From CAWGUU01 sp963825765 (GTDB lineage Bacteria > Actinomycetota > Acidimicrobiia > Acidimicrobiales > AC-14), in the NCBI GenBank assembly GCA_963825765.1, contig CAWGUU010000018.1, forward strand, positions 1-64,000: DNA of 64,000 nucleotides. The letters run 5' to 3'. The position numbers and the translations under genes were made by a program. The notes below the pieces were generated by a model that worked only from the letters and a program-made list of their open reading frames with translations, made no database searches and was not told the origin of the DNA. Positions 1 through 7,967 of the stretch are shown here, in pieces (the stretch's first letter is position 1; each line of letters begins with the position of its first letter).

Positions 1-378
1 GGCACCGCCACCAAGCTCGGCCTGATCGCCGTCACCGCCCCGGCCGTGGTCATCGGCATCGCCGTCGCCTACTACGTGGTGATCAAGGGCCGGGTGCGGG
101 AGTCGTCGGTCGAGCCGAAGGTCCTCAGGCGGGGCTGGTACGTCGACGAGCTGTACCAGAAGGTCATCGTCGCCCCCGGCGCGGCGCTGTCGAACTGGCT
201 CTCGTACTTCTTCGACACCAAGATCATCGACGGCGTGGTGAACGGCGTGGCGACGCTCGTCCGCTCCGGCGGCAGCCGCCTGCGCACCGTTCAGTCCGGC
301 TTCGTTCGCAACTACGCCCTGGCCGTCGCCATCGGCGCGGTCGCCATGCTCGCCTTCGCCGTCTCGAGGTCCCTGTGA
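1..378 (+). CDS. nuoL: NADH-quinone oxidoreductase subunit L, C-terminal part (first nuo operon)
   Basis: The frame is open from the first base, so the gene starts upstream of the window; only the last 125 residues are visible. The end carries hydrophobic segments and the motif IDGVVNGV, which recurs in the complete NuoL at 21137-23128 (VIDGVVNGVG), so this is a second NuoL and not part of that gene. NuoL is the distal antiporter-like proton-pumping subunit of complex I in the cytoplasmic membrane. nuoM and nuoN follow on the same strand, which marks this as the tail of a separate nuo operon. The 259-bp spacer before nuoM is unusually long for nuoL-nuoM. Confidence 0.9.
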   Translation, partial: GTATKLGLIAVTAPAVVIGIAVAYYVVIKGRVRESSVEPKVLRRGWYVDELYQKVIVAPGAALSNWLSYFFDTKIIDGVVNGVATLVRSGGSRLRTVQSGFVRNYALAVAIGAVAMLAFAVSRSL

Positions 379-436
379 CGTTTCGACCTCACTCGCTCGC
401 TTCGCTCGCTCCGTTCGGTCGAGTTGATCGCGCTGC

Positions 437-464
437 GGGGCGGCCGGCGGAGCCGGACCGCCCC
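437..464 (+). terminator. GC-rich compound hairpin after nuoL
   Basis: GGGGCGG (437-443) pairs with CCGCCCC (458-464), and inside it CCGGC (444-448) pairs with GCCGG (452-456) around a GGA loop. A short T-containing stretch follows (471-480). It could be an attenuator or terminator between nuoL and nuoM, or an mRNA-stabilising hairpin. No true U-tract is present, so termination is uncertain. Confidence 0.45.
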
Positions 465-480
465 TTCGCCGTTTCTTTGT

Positions 481-499
481 CGGCCGGCTTCGCCGGCCG
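481..499. repeat. Perfect hairpin CGGCCGG-cttcg-CCGGCCG
   Basis: Seven perfect GC pairs close a CTTCG loop, which resembles a stable UUCG-type tetraloop hairpin. It is the second of three stem-loops packed into the nuoL-nuoM spacer. A REP-like element or a processing site are both possible. Confidence 0.5.
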
Positions 500-566
500 T
501 GTGCCCCAGCCATGGCGGCCGCCTTCGGCGGCGTCGGCGGCCGGCGCATTGGCCGCCCGACGTCGT

Positions 567-609
567 GAGTGTGCAAGAACAGGTGATATAGCGACCTTTT
601 TGCACACTC
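567..609. repeat. Dispersed hairpin repeat, copy A
   Basis: Outer arms GAGTGTGCAA (567-576) and TTGCACACTC (600-609) are perfectly complementary. Between them lies a smaller inverted repeat around the core GATATAGCG, followed by a T-rich run. Copies B (18375-18416) and C (29905-29952) have the same layout and core position but different, still complementary, arms. It ends 28 bp before the nuoM start. Confidence 0.65.
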
Positions 610-637
610 GTCGTCCGGCAGGGTCGAGGAGCCTCTG

Positions 638-2188
638 ATGGCCGGCGACATCCCCATTCTCACCCTGCTGGTCGTGCTCCCGGCGCTCGGCGCCGCCGTC
701 GTGGCCCTCATGCCGAAGCAGATGGAGCAGCCCATCCGGTACGTCGCACTCGGGTTCGCCGGCGCCATCGCCATCCTGAGCTTCGTGCTGCTGTTCGGCT
801 TCGACGGCGACCACGGGGGTTTCCAGTTCGTCTCCCAGCACTCGTGGATCAGCTCGCTCGGCGTCTCGTGGAAGCTCGGTGTCGACGGCATCTCGCTGTT
901 CCTCGTGGTGATGTCCGGCGTGCTCTTCCCGCTGGCCATGGCCGGACCCAAGATCCACCACGACACCAAGGGCTACATGGCCTGGATGCTCCTGCTGGAG
1001 GCGGGTTGCATCGGCGTGTTCCTGTCGCTCGACCTCTTCCTGTTCTTCCTGTTCTGGGAGATCGTCCTGGTGCCGATGTACTTCCTGATCGGCGGCTGGG
1101 GCTACGAGGGGCGGGTCTACGCCACCCTCAAGTTCTTCCTGTACACGATGCTCGGGTCGGCCCTGATGCTGGTCGGGATCCTGGCGCTCGTGTTCCTGAA
1201 CCAGAAGGCGACGGGGGTCCTCACGTTCGACCTGGTCACCCTGGCAAAGACCCAGGCCCTGGCCTCCACCACCGCCATCTGGATCTTCCTGGCCTTCGCC
1301 GCGTCCTTCGCCATCAAGTGCCCGATCTTCCCCTTCCACACGTGGCTTCCCGACGCCCACACCCAGGCCCCCACCGGCGGCTCCGTCATCCTGGCCGGCG
1401 TCCTCCTGAAGCTGGGCACCTACGGCTTCCTCCGCTTCGGCCTCTACCTCTTCCCTTCGGCGGCCTTCGACCTGGCGCCGTGGTTCCTCACCCTCGGCGT
1501 CATCGGCATCATCTACGGCGCCCTCGTCGCCACCATGCAAAAGGACCTGAAACGGCTGGTGGCGTACTCGTCGGTGGCCCACCTGGGCTTCGTCGTGATC
1601 GGGATCTTCGGCCTGTCCGTCCAGGGGCTCCAGGGCGGCGTGCTGCAGATGGTCAACCACGGCGTCTCCACCGGCGCCCTCTTCCTTCTGGTCGGCATGG
1701 TCTACGAGCGCCGGCACACCCGTCTGATCTCGGAGATGGGCGGGATCCAGAAGGTCGCACCGGTGTTCGCGGGCGTGTTCATGATCGTGATGCTCTCGTC
1801 GCTGGGCCTACCCGGGCTCAACGGGTTCGTCGGCGAGTTCCTGGTGCTGATCGGCACCTTCGTCACCCGTCGCTGGTGGGCGGTGGTGGCCAGCGCCGGC
1901 GTGATCCTGGCTGCCATCTACCTGCTCTGGGCCTACCAGCGGGTCTTCCACGGGCGGCCCGAGGGCGCCAACGCCACGTTCCCGGAGATGACGATGCGGG
2001 AGCGGGTGATCATGGTGCCCCTGGTCATCCTGATCGTCGGGATGGGCGTCTACCCGAAGCCCGTCCTCGACCGCGTGGCCCCCGCCGTGCGCGACCTGGT
2101 CGCCCACGTCCAGGAGCACTCCGAGTTCCGTGAGCCGGCGGTGGCCGTCGGCGTTCCCCACGGCGCGCCCGAGCAGGGACACCCGTAG
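638..2188 (+). CDS. nuoM: NADH-quinone oxidoreductase subunit M (first nuo operon)
   Basis: The 516-residue polytopic protein is an antiporter-like (Mrp/ND4) proton channel of complex I. Family landmarks are FWEIVLVPMYFLIGGWGYE (conserved channel Glu), FPFHTWLPDAHTQAP and LKRLVAYSSVAHLGF, with hydrophobic helices throughout. The ATG at 638 follows GAGGAG with good spacing; the same GAGGAGnCTCTGA leader precedes the second nuoM at 23152, so the two operons are paralogous. nuoN starts 3 nt after the stop. Length is normal for NuoM. Confidence 0.96.
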   Translation: MAGDIPILTLLVVLPALGAAVVALMPKQMEQPIRYVALGFAGAIAILSFVLLFGFDGDHGGFQFVSQHSWISSLGVSWKLGVDGISLFLVVMSGVLFPLAMAGPKIHHDTKGYMAWMLLLEAGCIGVFLSLDLFLFFLFWEIVLVPMYFLIGGWGYEGRVYATLKFFLYTMLGSALMLVGILALVFLNQKATGVLTFDLVTLAKTQALASTTAIWIFLAFAASFAIKCPIFPFHTWLPDAHTQAPTGGSVILAGVLLKLGTYGFLRFGLYLFPSAAFDLAPWFLTLGVIGIIYGALVATMQKDLKRLVAYSSVAHLGFVVIGIFGLSVQGLQGGVLQMVNHGVSTGALFLLVGMVYERRHTRLISEMGGIQKVAPVFAGVFMIVMLSSLGLPGLNGFVGEFLVLIGTFVTRRWWAVVASAGVILAAIYLLWAYQRVFHGRPEGANATFPEMTMRERVIMVPLVILIVGMGVYPKPVLDRVAPAVRDLVAHVQEHSEFREPAVAVGVPHGAPEQGHP

Positions 2189-2190
2189 CC

Positions 2191-3792
2191 GTGCCCGAGG
2201 AGCTCCAGCTTCCGGTCGTCCAGTGGGGACTCCTGGCTCCCGAGCTGATCCTCATCGGCGGCGCCCTCGTCCTGCTCATGCTCGGCACCTTCATGCGCGA
2301 CCGCGACACCGGCGGCTTCTACGCCCTGTTCACCGTCGCCGTGGCCGGCGCCGCCATCGTGAGCGCGGTCATGCTCTGGCAGGACGTCACCGGCGGGGGG
2401 GAGGGGACGCGGCTCGCCTTGGAGAACGCCGTCGTCGTCGACGGGTTCTCGATCTTCCTCGAGATCACCATCCTGGCCGCGCTCGTCCTCGGCGCCCTTC
2501 TCTCGAGCGACTACCTGCGCCGCGAGAACCTGCCGGGTGCTCCGTTCTACGTGCTGATGATGCTCTCGGCCAGCGGCGGGATGTTCATGGCCAAGGCCAA
2601 CGACATGATCGTCGTGTTCCTCGGCCTCGAGATCCTCTCGATCGCCCTATACGTCCTGGCCGGGTACAACAGCCGCTCCGAGTCCCAGGAGGCGGCGATC
2701 AAGTACTTCGTCCTGGGCGCGTTCTCCTCGGCGTTCCTCCTGTACGGGATCGCCCTCGCCTACGGCGCCACGGGGTCGACGAACCTCACCGAGATCACGC
2801 TCTTCCTGCAGAAACAGACGCTCACCACGGGCGTGCTGGTTGGCGGCCTGGCGCTCCTGCTCGTGGGCCTGGGGTTCAAGGTGGCAGCCGTCCCGTTCCA
2901 CATGTGGACGCCCGACGTCTACGAGGGGTCGCCGACGCCCGTCACCGGCTTCATGGCGGCGGCGGCCAAGGCCGCCGGCTTCGCCGCCATGCTGCGCATC
3001 TTCTTCTCCGCCTTCGCCACTCTCCGCCTCGACTGGCAGCCGATGGTGTGGGGCCTGGCTGTGCTCAGCCTGGCCGTCGGGTCCGTCCTGGCGGTCGTCC
3101 AGACCAACGTCAAGCGCATGCTGGCCTACTCGTCGATCAGTCACGCCGGCTACGTGCTCATCGGCCTGCAGGCGGCCACCGCCGACGGCGTCGCCGGCTC
3201 GTTGTTCTACCTGCTGGCGTACACGTTCCTGATCATCGGCAGCTTCACGGTCGTCACCCTCGTCGGCCGCACGGGCGACAGCCGCCACTCGCTCGACGAC
3301 TACCGCGGCCTGGCCGCCACCCGGCCGGGACTCGCCTTCGCCTTCACGGTGTTCCTCCTCGCCCAGGCCGGCGTGCCGTTCACATCGGGCTTCCTGGCCA
3401 AGTTCACGGTCATCGGGGCCGCGGTGCAGAGCCGGTCCTACGCGCTCGCGATCATCGCCATGACCGCCGCTGTCGTCGCCGCCTTCTTCTACCTGCGGCT
3501 CATCGTGGTCATGTACATGGCCCCCGGCGGCGACGAGGCCCAGGTCGCGCCCGATGAGCCTGCCGCCGCGCCCGATGTGACAGCCGGCGGCGGCGACGAG
3601 TTGGGCGCCGAGGGTGCGGGAATCGCCCAGGAGGCGGCCGTGGCCACCGTGACGCTGCAGGAGGAAAAAGTGCCGATCCCGGTCACCGCCGGTGTCGTCC
3701 TCGCCATCTGCCTGGCCGTCACTGTCGGGGCCGGGCTCCTACCCGAGCCGTTCCTCGACTTCGCCCGCCACGCCACGCTCTACCAGCCCTGA
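2191..3792 (+). CDS. nuoN: NADH-quinone oxidoreductase subunit N (first nuo operon)
   Basis: The 533-residue membrane protein is the third antiporter-like subunit of complex I. It contains LEILSIALYVLAGYNSRS, the half-channel motif FHMWTPDVYEGSPTPVT, and the conserved VKRMLAYSSISHAGY. The GTG start lies 2 nt after the nuoM stop, implying translational coupling. A low-complexity Ala/Gly/Glu loop (about residues 450-490) interrupts the last helices and is absent from the paralogue at 24681, so it is probably an exposed loop. The gene ends the first nuo operon and is convergent, 22 bp away, with the P450-like gene. Confidence 0.95.
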   Translation: MPEELQLPVVQWGLLAPELILIGGALVLLMLGTFMRDRDTGGFYALFTVAVAGAAIVSAVMLWQDVTGGGEGTRLALENAVVVDGFSIFLEITILAALVLGALLSSDYLRRENLPGAPFYVLMMLSASGGMFMAKANDMIVVFLGLEILSIALYVLAGYNSRSESQEAAIKYFVLGAFSSAFLLYGIALAYGATGSTNLTEITLFLQKQTLTTGVLVGGLALLLVGLGFKVAAVPFHMWTPDVYEGSPTPVTGFMAAAAKAAGFAAMLRIFFSAFATLRLDWQPMVWGLAVLSLAVGSVLAVVQTNVKRMLAYSSISHAGYVLIGLQAATADGVAGSLFYLLAYTFLIIGSFTVVTLVGRTGDSRHSLDDYRGLAATRPGLAFAFTVFLLAQAGVPFTSGFLAKFTVIGAAVQSRSYALAIIAMTAAVVAAFFYLRLIVVMYMAPGGDEAQVAPDEPAAAPDVTAGGGDELGAEGAGIAQEAAVATVTLQEEKVPIPVTAGVVLAICLAVTVGAGLLPEPFLDFARHATLYQP

Positions 3793-3814
3793 TCGCGCGC
3801 CGCCCAGGGCCCTC

Positions 3815-4927
3815 TCAGCGCAGCAGCTGGACGACGAGCCGGCCGGGGAAGGGCCATGTCCGCACTCCCGAAGGCTTGGCGTCGGGGAGCAGGCGCCCGT
3901 CGCGCCGCGGCGAGGCCGACCCGAGGATGCGCAGGATGGGCCCGGCCACCTCGCTCATCTGCCGAGGGCCGAGGCAGGAATGGCGTCCGGATCCGAACGC
4001 GAAAAGGTTCGGGCCCGGGGAGCGATCGGCGCAGGCGGTGGCCGCCAGCAGGTGGCCGGGCGGCAGGTCGATACGTGACCTCGTCCCTTCGAGCTGTCGG
4101 CCCGACGGCGTGTCGCGCTTGACGCCGAGCAACGGCGCCCGGCGCCGCAACGCCGAACTGAAAGCCATCTGACCGTCCTCGTCGGTCTTCAGGTAGTCCA
4201 GCCCCGATGGCCGATCGAGCAGGTCGTCGATGACCACGTCGAGCGCCCACGCTCCGAGGGCCAGCGGCCCGACGGTGAGAGCGAGCAGGTGGCCGGCCGC
4301 CAACCCGGCGTCGCCGGTTCGCTCCCGCAATGCCGCGGCCACCGTCCCGGCGGCGGCCCCGTCGATCGCCACGGCCAGCTGGGGTCGCTGCTCGTTCACC
4401 CAGTCGACGGCCCGCTGCAGGCCGGCCGTGTCCACGCGGCCGTTCGGTCGGGTCGGGTTGAGGAACGTGGCGTGCATGATCAGGCGCCCGCTCCGGAGCA
4501 GGGACGTACCGAGGCCTGGGAGGCCGAACCAGCGTTCGACCCATGCGATCAGCGCCGGTTCGACCACGCCGCCGGCCACGTCCAACTGCCCGCCCGCCGC
4601 CACCGCGACCCGCTGGCCGGCGACCGTTGCCGCCGCGGCTACCCCGGCCTTGTGGGCGTCGTCGGTCGTCCGGATGACGTCCTCGATCAGGTCCCGGGCC
4701 GAGCGGTGGGGTTCGCCGTCGAGGGCGAGCGGGAACGCGCCCAGACCGAGCAGCGAGCTGCGATCCCCGTACGGGACGGTGACATCGGGAAGGTCGAGGA
4801 AGGCGGCGACCGTGCCCGAGGTGGTGAGCACCTGGTCGAAGCCAATGATGCGAACAGCGACCGGGCGGACCCAGGACGGCAGGGCCCCGTTCTTGCCGAC
4901 CCACGCGAGGATCGGCACGAGGTTCAC
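3815..4927 (-). CDS. Cytochrome P450-like protein
   Basis: The 370-residue product carries the heme-ligand motif FAFGSGRHSCLGPRQ near the C-terminus, matching P450 FxxGxHxCxG, with the axial Cys. Upstream helices are divergent and the protein is shorter than usual (about 400-450), with no obvious ExxR or I-helix AGxxT, so catalysis as a classical monooxygenase is unsure. The GTG at 4927 overlaps the stop of the peroxidase gene by 4 nt (GTGA), which fixes the start and suggests translational coupling. It is the last gene of a three-gene unit with a DyP-type peroxidase and an unassigned protein. A peroxygenase-like role using peroxide is an inference only. Confidence 0.8.
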   Translation of the reverse strand: MNLVPILAWVGKNGALPSWVRPVAVRIIGFDQVLTTSGTVAAFLDLPDVTVPYGDRSSLLGLGAFPLALDGEPHRSARDLIEDVIRTTDDAHKAGVAAAATVAGQRVAVAAGGQLDVAGGVVEPALIAWVERWFGLPGLGTSLLRSGRLIMHATFLNPTRPNGRVDTAGLQRAVDWVNEQRPQLAVAIDGAAAGTVAAALRERTGDAGLAAGHLLALTVGPLALGAWALDVVIDDLLDRPSGLDYLKTDEDGQMAFSSALRRRAPLLGVKRDTPSGRQLEGTRSRIDLPPGHLLAATACADRSPGPNLFAFGSGRHSCLGPRQMSEVAGPILRILGSASPRRDGRLLPDAKPSGVRTWPFPGRLVVQLLR

Positions 4928-6303
4928 GACGCGCTGGGCATGCCGGCAGCCCTGGGTGAGGGACGGCTTGGCGCGCGGGGCGTCCCGAGGACCCGCAGCG
5001 CCGACCGGCTGGGGAGCAGGACGTACTCCCCTCCTCTGGTCGTGACGAAGCTGGAGATCGGCCACCTGCGCACCCGCTTGCCGCCCCAATCGATGCTGAG
5101 GACGTCGTTGTCCGGGTCCCGCGTGTGCTTGCCGCCGATGGCGTCGGCCTCGGTGGAGGTCGTGCGCTGGCCGGCGAGAGCGTCGGTCTCGGTGCCGAGC
5201 CCGAAGCGGTTCCCGTCCTGCAGCCAGTGGGACTGCACGAACTCGAACTGCCGGCGGAGGTCGGCGCAGCAGGCCATGAACAGCAGGCCCTTCGCGCCCC
5301 CTTCGTCGTAGGGGTAACCCCGCCGGAAGAGCACGTGGCGAGGCACGATCTTGTCGGCGAACTCCATGCCGTCCCTCGGGTTCGACCGGCGGATGTGGGC
5401 CGACGGAGGTACGGGCGGCATGGGTACGTCCGGCGAGCGTTCCTCGCGAAACAGGAAGCCGTTGACCGGGTCCGCACCCGGAGGCTGCCCGAGCACCCTG
5501 CCGTCCTTGTGGCGCCCGACCATCTGAGCCCCGATGTCCTGGGGGTCGACGTCGGGACCGAGCGCCTCGGCCCAGTCCGTGCACGCCTGCCAGAAGCCTT
5601 CGACGTCCTGCTCCAGCTTGCGCATCACGAAGTAGCTGCCGTTGCGCTCGAGGTAGGCGGTGTCGGGATTGCCGGCCACGACGCCGCTCTCGTCCAGGTA
5701 CCCCATGATCGCCTCACCCGTGCGTACCGGCCGCCACTGCCGGGCTTCGGGGTCCCAGACGCCGGCGCCCTCGCTCATCGGCTTCCCGGATCCCTCGATC
5801 ACCGGGTCGCTTATGTTGTCCTTGAAGCCGAACGGCTCGGTGAAGTCGGGAGCGCGCTGTCCGTGCCATTCGGAGCCGTCGTCGACGCCGAGGCCCAGCC
5901 CGTCCCAGTCGAAGTCGCCGTACCGCAGGACGACGGCGTGCACCGGCGGCCCGTCTCTGAAGCGCGGCTCCCATTGGTCGGGATCGTCGTGGAGGCGCGT
6001 GGCCGCCGCCCGCATGCCGTCCGTGAACGCGGAGGGCAGTGCGCCGAGGACCCGGTCCTCGAGACTGCACAGCCGCAGGCCCTCCCCCGTGATGCCCACG
6101 TTCAGGGCGCCCGGCGGAGGCCCGTCCGCCGGTCGGGCGTCGGCCATCTCGTTCGCCTTGGCGACGGTGGTGACCGCCTCCCCGGCGGCAAGGAGGAACG
6201 CCTGCATCTCGTCGGGTGACGAGTGGGTCAGGAACCTGATGTCGACGGTTGCGGCCTTGCTCGGCCGCAGGACCACGCTCTGCACGTCCTCGAAATCGAT
6301 CAT
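4924..6303 (-). CDS. DyP-type heme peroxidase
   Basis: The product has 459 residues. DyP landmarks are PFGFKDNISDP (the GxxDG-like motif with the catalytic Asp, here GFKDN), the proximal region AHIRRSNPRD with the likely heme-ligand His, and HVLFRRGYPYDEGG followed by AKGLLFMACCADLRRQFEF, with the distal Arg. No Tat or Sec signal is visible, so it is probably cytoplasmic. The ATG at 6303 overlaps the preceding stop as ATGA, and its own stop overlaps the P450 start. The family oxidises bulky substrates with H2O2; the substrate here is unknown. Confidence 0.9.
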   Translation of the reverse strand: MIDFEDVQSVVLRPSKAATVDIRFLTHSSPDEMQAFLLAAGEAVTTVAKANEMADARPADGPPPGALNVGITGEGLRLCSLEDRVLGALPSAFTDGMRAAATRLHDDPDQWEPRFRDGPPVHAVVLRYGDFDWDGLGLGVDDGSEWHGQRAPDFTEPFGFKDNISDPVIEGSGKPMSEGAGVWDPEARQWRPVRTGEAIMGYLDESGVVAGNPDTAYLERNGSYFVMRKLEQDVEGFWQACTDWAEALGPDVDPQDIGAQMVGRHKDGRVLGQPPGADPVNGFLFREERSPDVPMPPVPPSAHIRRSNPRDGMEFADKIVPRHVLFRRGYPYDEGGAKGLLFMACCADLRRQFEFVQSHWLQDGNRFGLGTETDALAGQRTTSTEADAIGGKHTRDPDNDVLSIDWGGKRVRRWPISSFVTTRGGEYVLLPSRSALRVLGTPRAPSRPSPRAAGMPSAS

Positions 6304-7343
6304 TGCAGCGCGACCTCCGACGGCCATCTCTCGTCCCGGCGACGCTCGTCGACGAACGACCTGATGTCCCCGACGGTGTACCCGGCGTAGCCGCAGTAGG
6401 CCAGGAAGCTGTTCGACGAGGACGGGCGATGCGCCAGCAGGAACTCCATCAGCGTCGCGTCGTCCCACCACCCCATGGACGGCACCGGGACGCCTTCGAC
6501 GCACTCGAACAAGGAGCGCAGCAGGCCGGTGGCGGCCTGGGTGGCGTCCGCGTCGGACGCGATCATCTGCCGCAGGATGGGCTCCACCGGTCCGTCGTGG
6601 GTCAGGGTCAGGAGGAGCCACGACCCGGACGGCCGGTCGAGCACGACGACCCGGACGAAGTGGACGGCCCCCGTCCTCAGGAGCACCGACTGCTGCTCCA
6701 AGTCGTAGACGTCCTTCTCCAGGGCCACGGTGGCGTCGGTGACCGCGCCGGTGCGACCCGGGCTGATCGGCAGGAGGAACGTCGACCACCGTGGCGTCGT
6801 CCGGCCGAAATCCCGCCTGGCGATGGCTCTCACCGCAGCGGGCCCGTGCCGCGCCAGGATCTCCTGGCGGATGTCTCCGGCCGTCAGCGTCGGGTAGGCC
6901 GAGACGTAGCCGTGGGGCGTGTGGTCGTGGATGCGGGCGTAGTCCTTGAGAAGGCTCGCCGTCGTCAACCCCGGGTAGCCCGTCCCGGGCCTGATGATCG
7001 AGCGCAGGGCCTTACCGGTCACTGTTGAGAAGGATTCGAGGTACTCGTCCCAGTCTCCGTCGAAGTTCGACTCGAACAGGAGCTGCCAACGCTGGTCCGA
7101 GGTTCGGGCGAAGGGCGACTTGCGGGGAACGAACGGGCGCAGCAGCGACCAACGGATGGCGGACACGAAGCGGAGGCGATCGAGCTTCCTGAACGCCTTG
7201 CGCCCCATGAACGGCAGCCTCAGGTAGCGGAACCACACCGTGAGCCACGCCCGGCCCCACCATTTCAACGGGAGGATCACCGTCAGGGCCGTCGCCCGAC
7301 CGTCGACACGCCCCAGCGCGTATCCCGCCATACCCACCATCAT
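6300..7343 (-). CDS. Unassigned protein heading the DyP-P450 unit
   Basis: The 347-residue protein has a short hydrophobic N-terminus (GRATALTVILPLKWWGRAWL) and a central LLFESNFDGDWDEYLESFS segment. A hydrophobic beta-rich stretch near VHFVRVVVLD could be a ferredoxin-like alpha/beta barrel repeat, as also seen in DyP folds; that is an inference. I recall similar hypothetical proteins beside DyP genes but cannot name a family. The gene is first in a minus-strand unit, overlapping the DyP gene by 4 nt, and is divergent from nuoA with about 65 bp to the nuoA -35 box. It may prepare or deliver substrate to the two heme enzymes. Confidence 0.65.
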   Translation of the reverse strand: MMVGMAGYALGRVDGRATALTVILPLKWWGRAWLTVWFRYLRLPFMGRKAFRKLDRLRFVSAIRWSLLRPFVPRKSPFARTSDQRWQLLFESNFDGDWDEYLESFSTVTGKALRSIIRPGTGYPGLTTASLLKDYARIHDHTPHGYVSAYPTLTAGDIRQEILARHGPAAVRAIARRDFGRTTPRWSTFLLPISPGRTGAVTDATVALEKDVYDLEQQSVLLRTGAVHFVRVVVLDRPSGSWLLLTLTHDGPVEPILRQMIASDADATQAATGLLRSLFECVEGVPVPSMGWWDDATLMEFLLAHRPSSSNSFLAYCGYAGYTVGDIRSFVDERRRDERWPSEVALQ

Positions 7344-7407
7344 GGCCCATTCGCCTGTCGAGTGGTCAGGGTTTCGATGACTTGAACCGCCCGAGCCGGG
7401 CCAAGTC

Positions 7408-7437
7408 TTGGCACTACGTGAACGCGTTCACTACCCT
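7408..7437 (+). promoter_or_regulatory. nuoA promoter with Rex (ROP)-type operator
   Basis: TTGGCA (7408-7413) and TACCCT (7432-7437) are 18 bp apart. The spacer contains the perfect palindrome GTGAACGCGTTCAC (7418-7431), abutting the -10 box. The palindrome fits the Rex operator core TGTGAAnnnnTTCACA known to control nuo in Streptomyces. The GTG start is 7 nt after the -10, so the transcript is probably leaderless. The same arrangement recurs at 15563 and 18773. Confidence 0.8.
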
Positions 7438-7444
7438 CCCTGAC

Positions 7445-7810
7445 GTGTCTGCGTTCCTTCGGCAATACCTCACCGTCGTCATCTTCGGGGGCGCAGCGAT
7501 CCTCATGGTCGGCGCCATGCTCGGCCTCGGCCGACTGGTCCGGCCCGTCCGCCCGCAGGCCCAGAAGTACATCAACTACGAATGTGGCGTCGATCCCGTC
7601 GGCAGCGGTTGGTCCCAGAGCCAGATCCGCTACTACATCTTCGCCCTGTTGTTCGTGATGTTCGACGTCGAAGCTGTCTTCATCTTCCCCTGGGCCGTCC
7701 GCCTGGAGGAGCTGGGCGTCTTCGGCCTGGTCGAGATGGCGATCTTCATCGTCATCCTGGCCCTCGGCCTCCTCTACGCATGGAAGAAGAAGGTCCTCAG
7801 ATGGGTCTAG
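7445..7810 (+). CDS. nuoA: NADH-quinone oxidoreductase subunit A (second nuo operon)
   Basis: The 121-residue protein has three membrane helices and the conserved motifs YECGVDPVGS, IRYYIFALLFVMFDVEAVF (the conserved acidic pair of the ND3 family) and a C-terminal helix ending YAWKKK. The GTG at 7445 gives MSAFLRQYLT and a normal length; an ATG at 7382 lies upstream of the promoter and is not the start. NuoA is a small membrane subunit near the quinone site. It is cut off from nuoB by about 7.9 kb, yet nuoB is preceded by a decayed copy of this gene's 5' end. Confidence 0.93.
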   Translation: MSAFLRQYLTVVIFGGAAILMVGAMLGLGRLVRPVRPQAQKYINYECGVDPVGSGWSQSQIRYYIFALLFVMFDVEAVFIFPWAVRLEELGVFGLVEMAIFIVILALGLLYAWKKKVLRWV

Positions 7811-7836
7811 GACGCTGCTGATCAAGCCCGTCTTTC

Positions 7837-7882
7837 GGCGCCTGACGACCGAATTCGCACGCAAGTGCGTTGGTCAGGCGCC
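7837..7882. terminator. Cruciform-type inverted repeat after nuoA
   Basis: GGCGCCTGAC (7837-7846) and GTCAGGCGCC (7873-7882) form a perfect 10-bp stem. Nested inside, CGCAC pairs with GTGCG around GCAA. It lies 27 bp after the nuoA stop and before the glycan genes. It may end nuoA transcription or mark the left edge of the block between nuoA and nuoB. There is no U-tract. Confidence 0.5.
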
Positions 7883-7967
7883 CGGCTGCGGAGCGGCCGA
7901 TGCGATGATCAGCGGCGCCCTAGGAGCCGTCCCGTACGCTCAGATCGCGGGCGTCTAGCGGCTCCTC

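Noticed and set aside
389..1717. Long open frame antisense to nuoM
   Set aside because: It has no domain or start signal and mirrors codon-position GC bias of the nuoM gene; typical antisense shadow in high-GC DNA.
844..2133. Long plus-strand alternative frames inside nuoM, nuoN and nuoL
   Set aside because: Arg/Pro/Gly-rich translations without motifs; the overlapping nuo proteins are strongly supported.
7418..7431. CRP-type site (GTGA-N6-TCAC) on nuo promoters
   Set aside because: The core also fits CRP, but the longer GTGAA-N4-TTCAC symmetry and known control of nuo favour Rex. CRP is not excluded by sequence alone.
7382..7444. Upstream ATG for nuoA
   Set aside because: It lies 5' of the promoter boxes and would add residues coded by the operator; the GTG at 7445 matches the nuoA remnant and family length.
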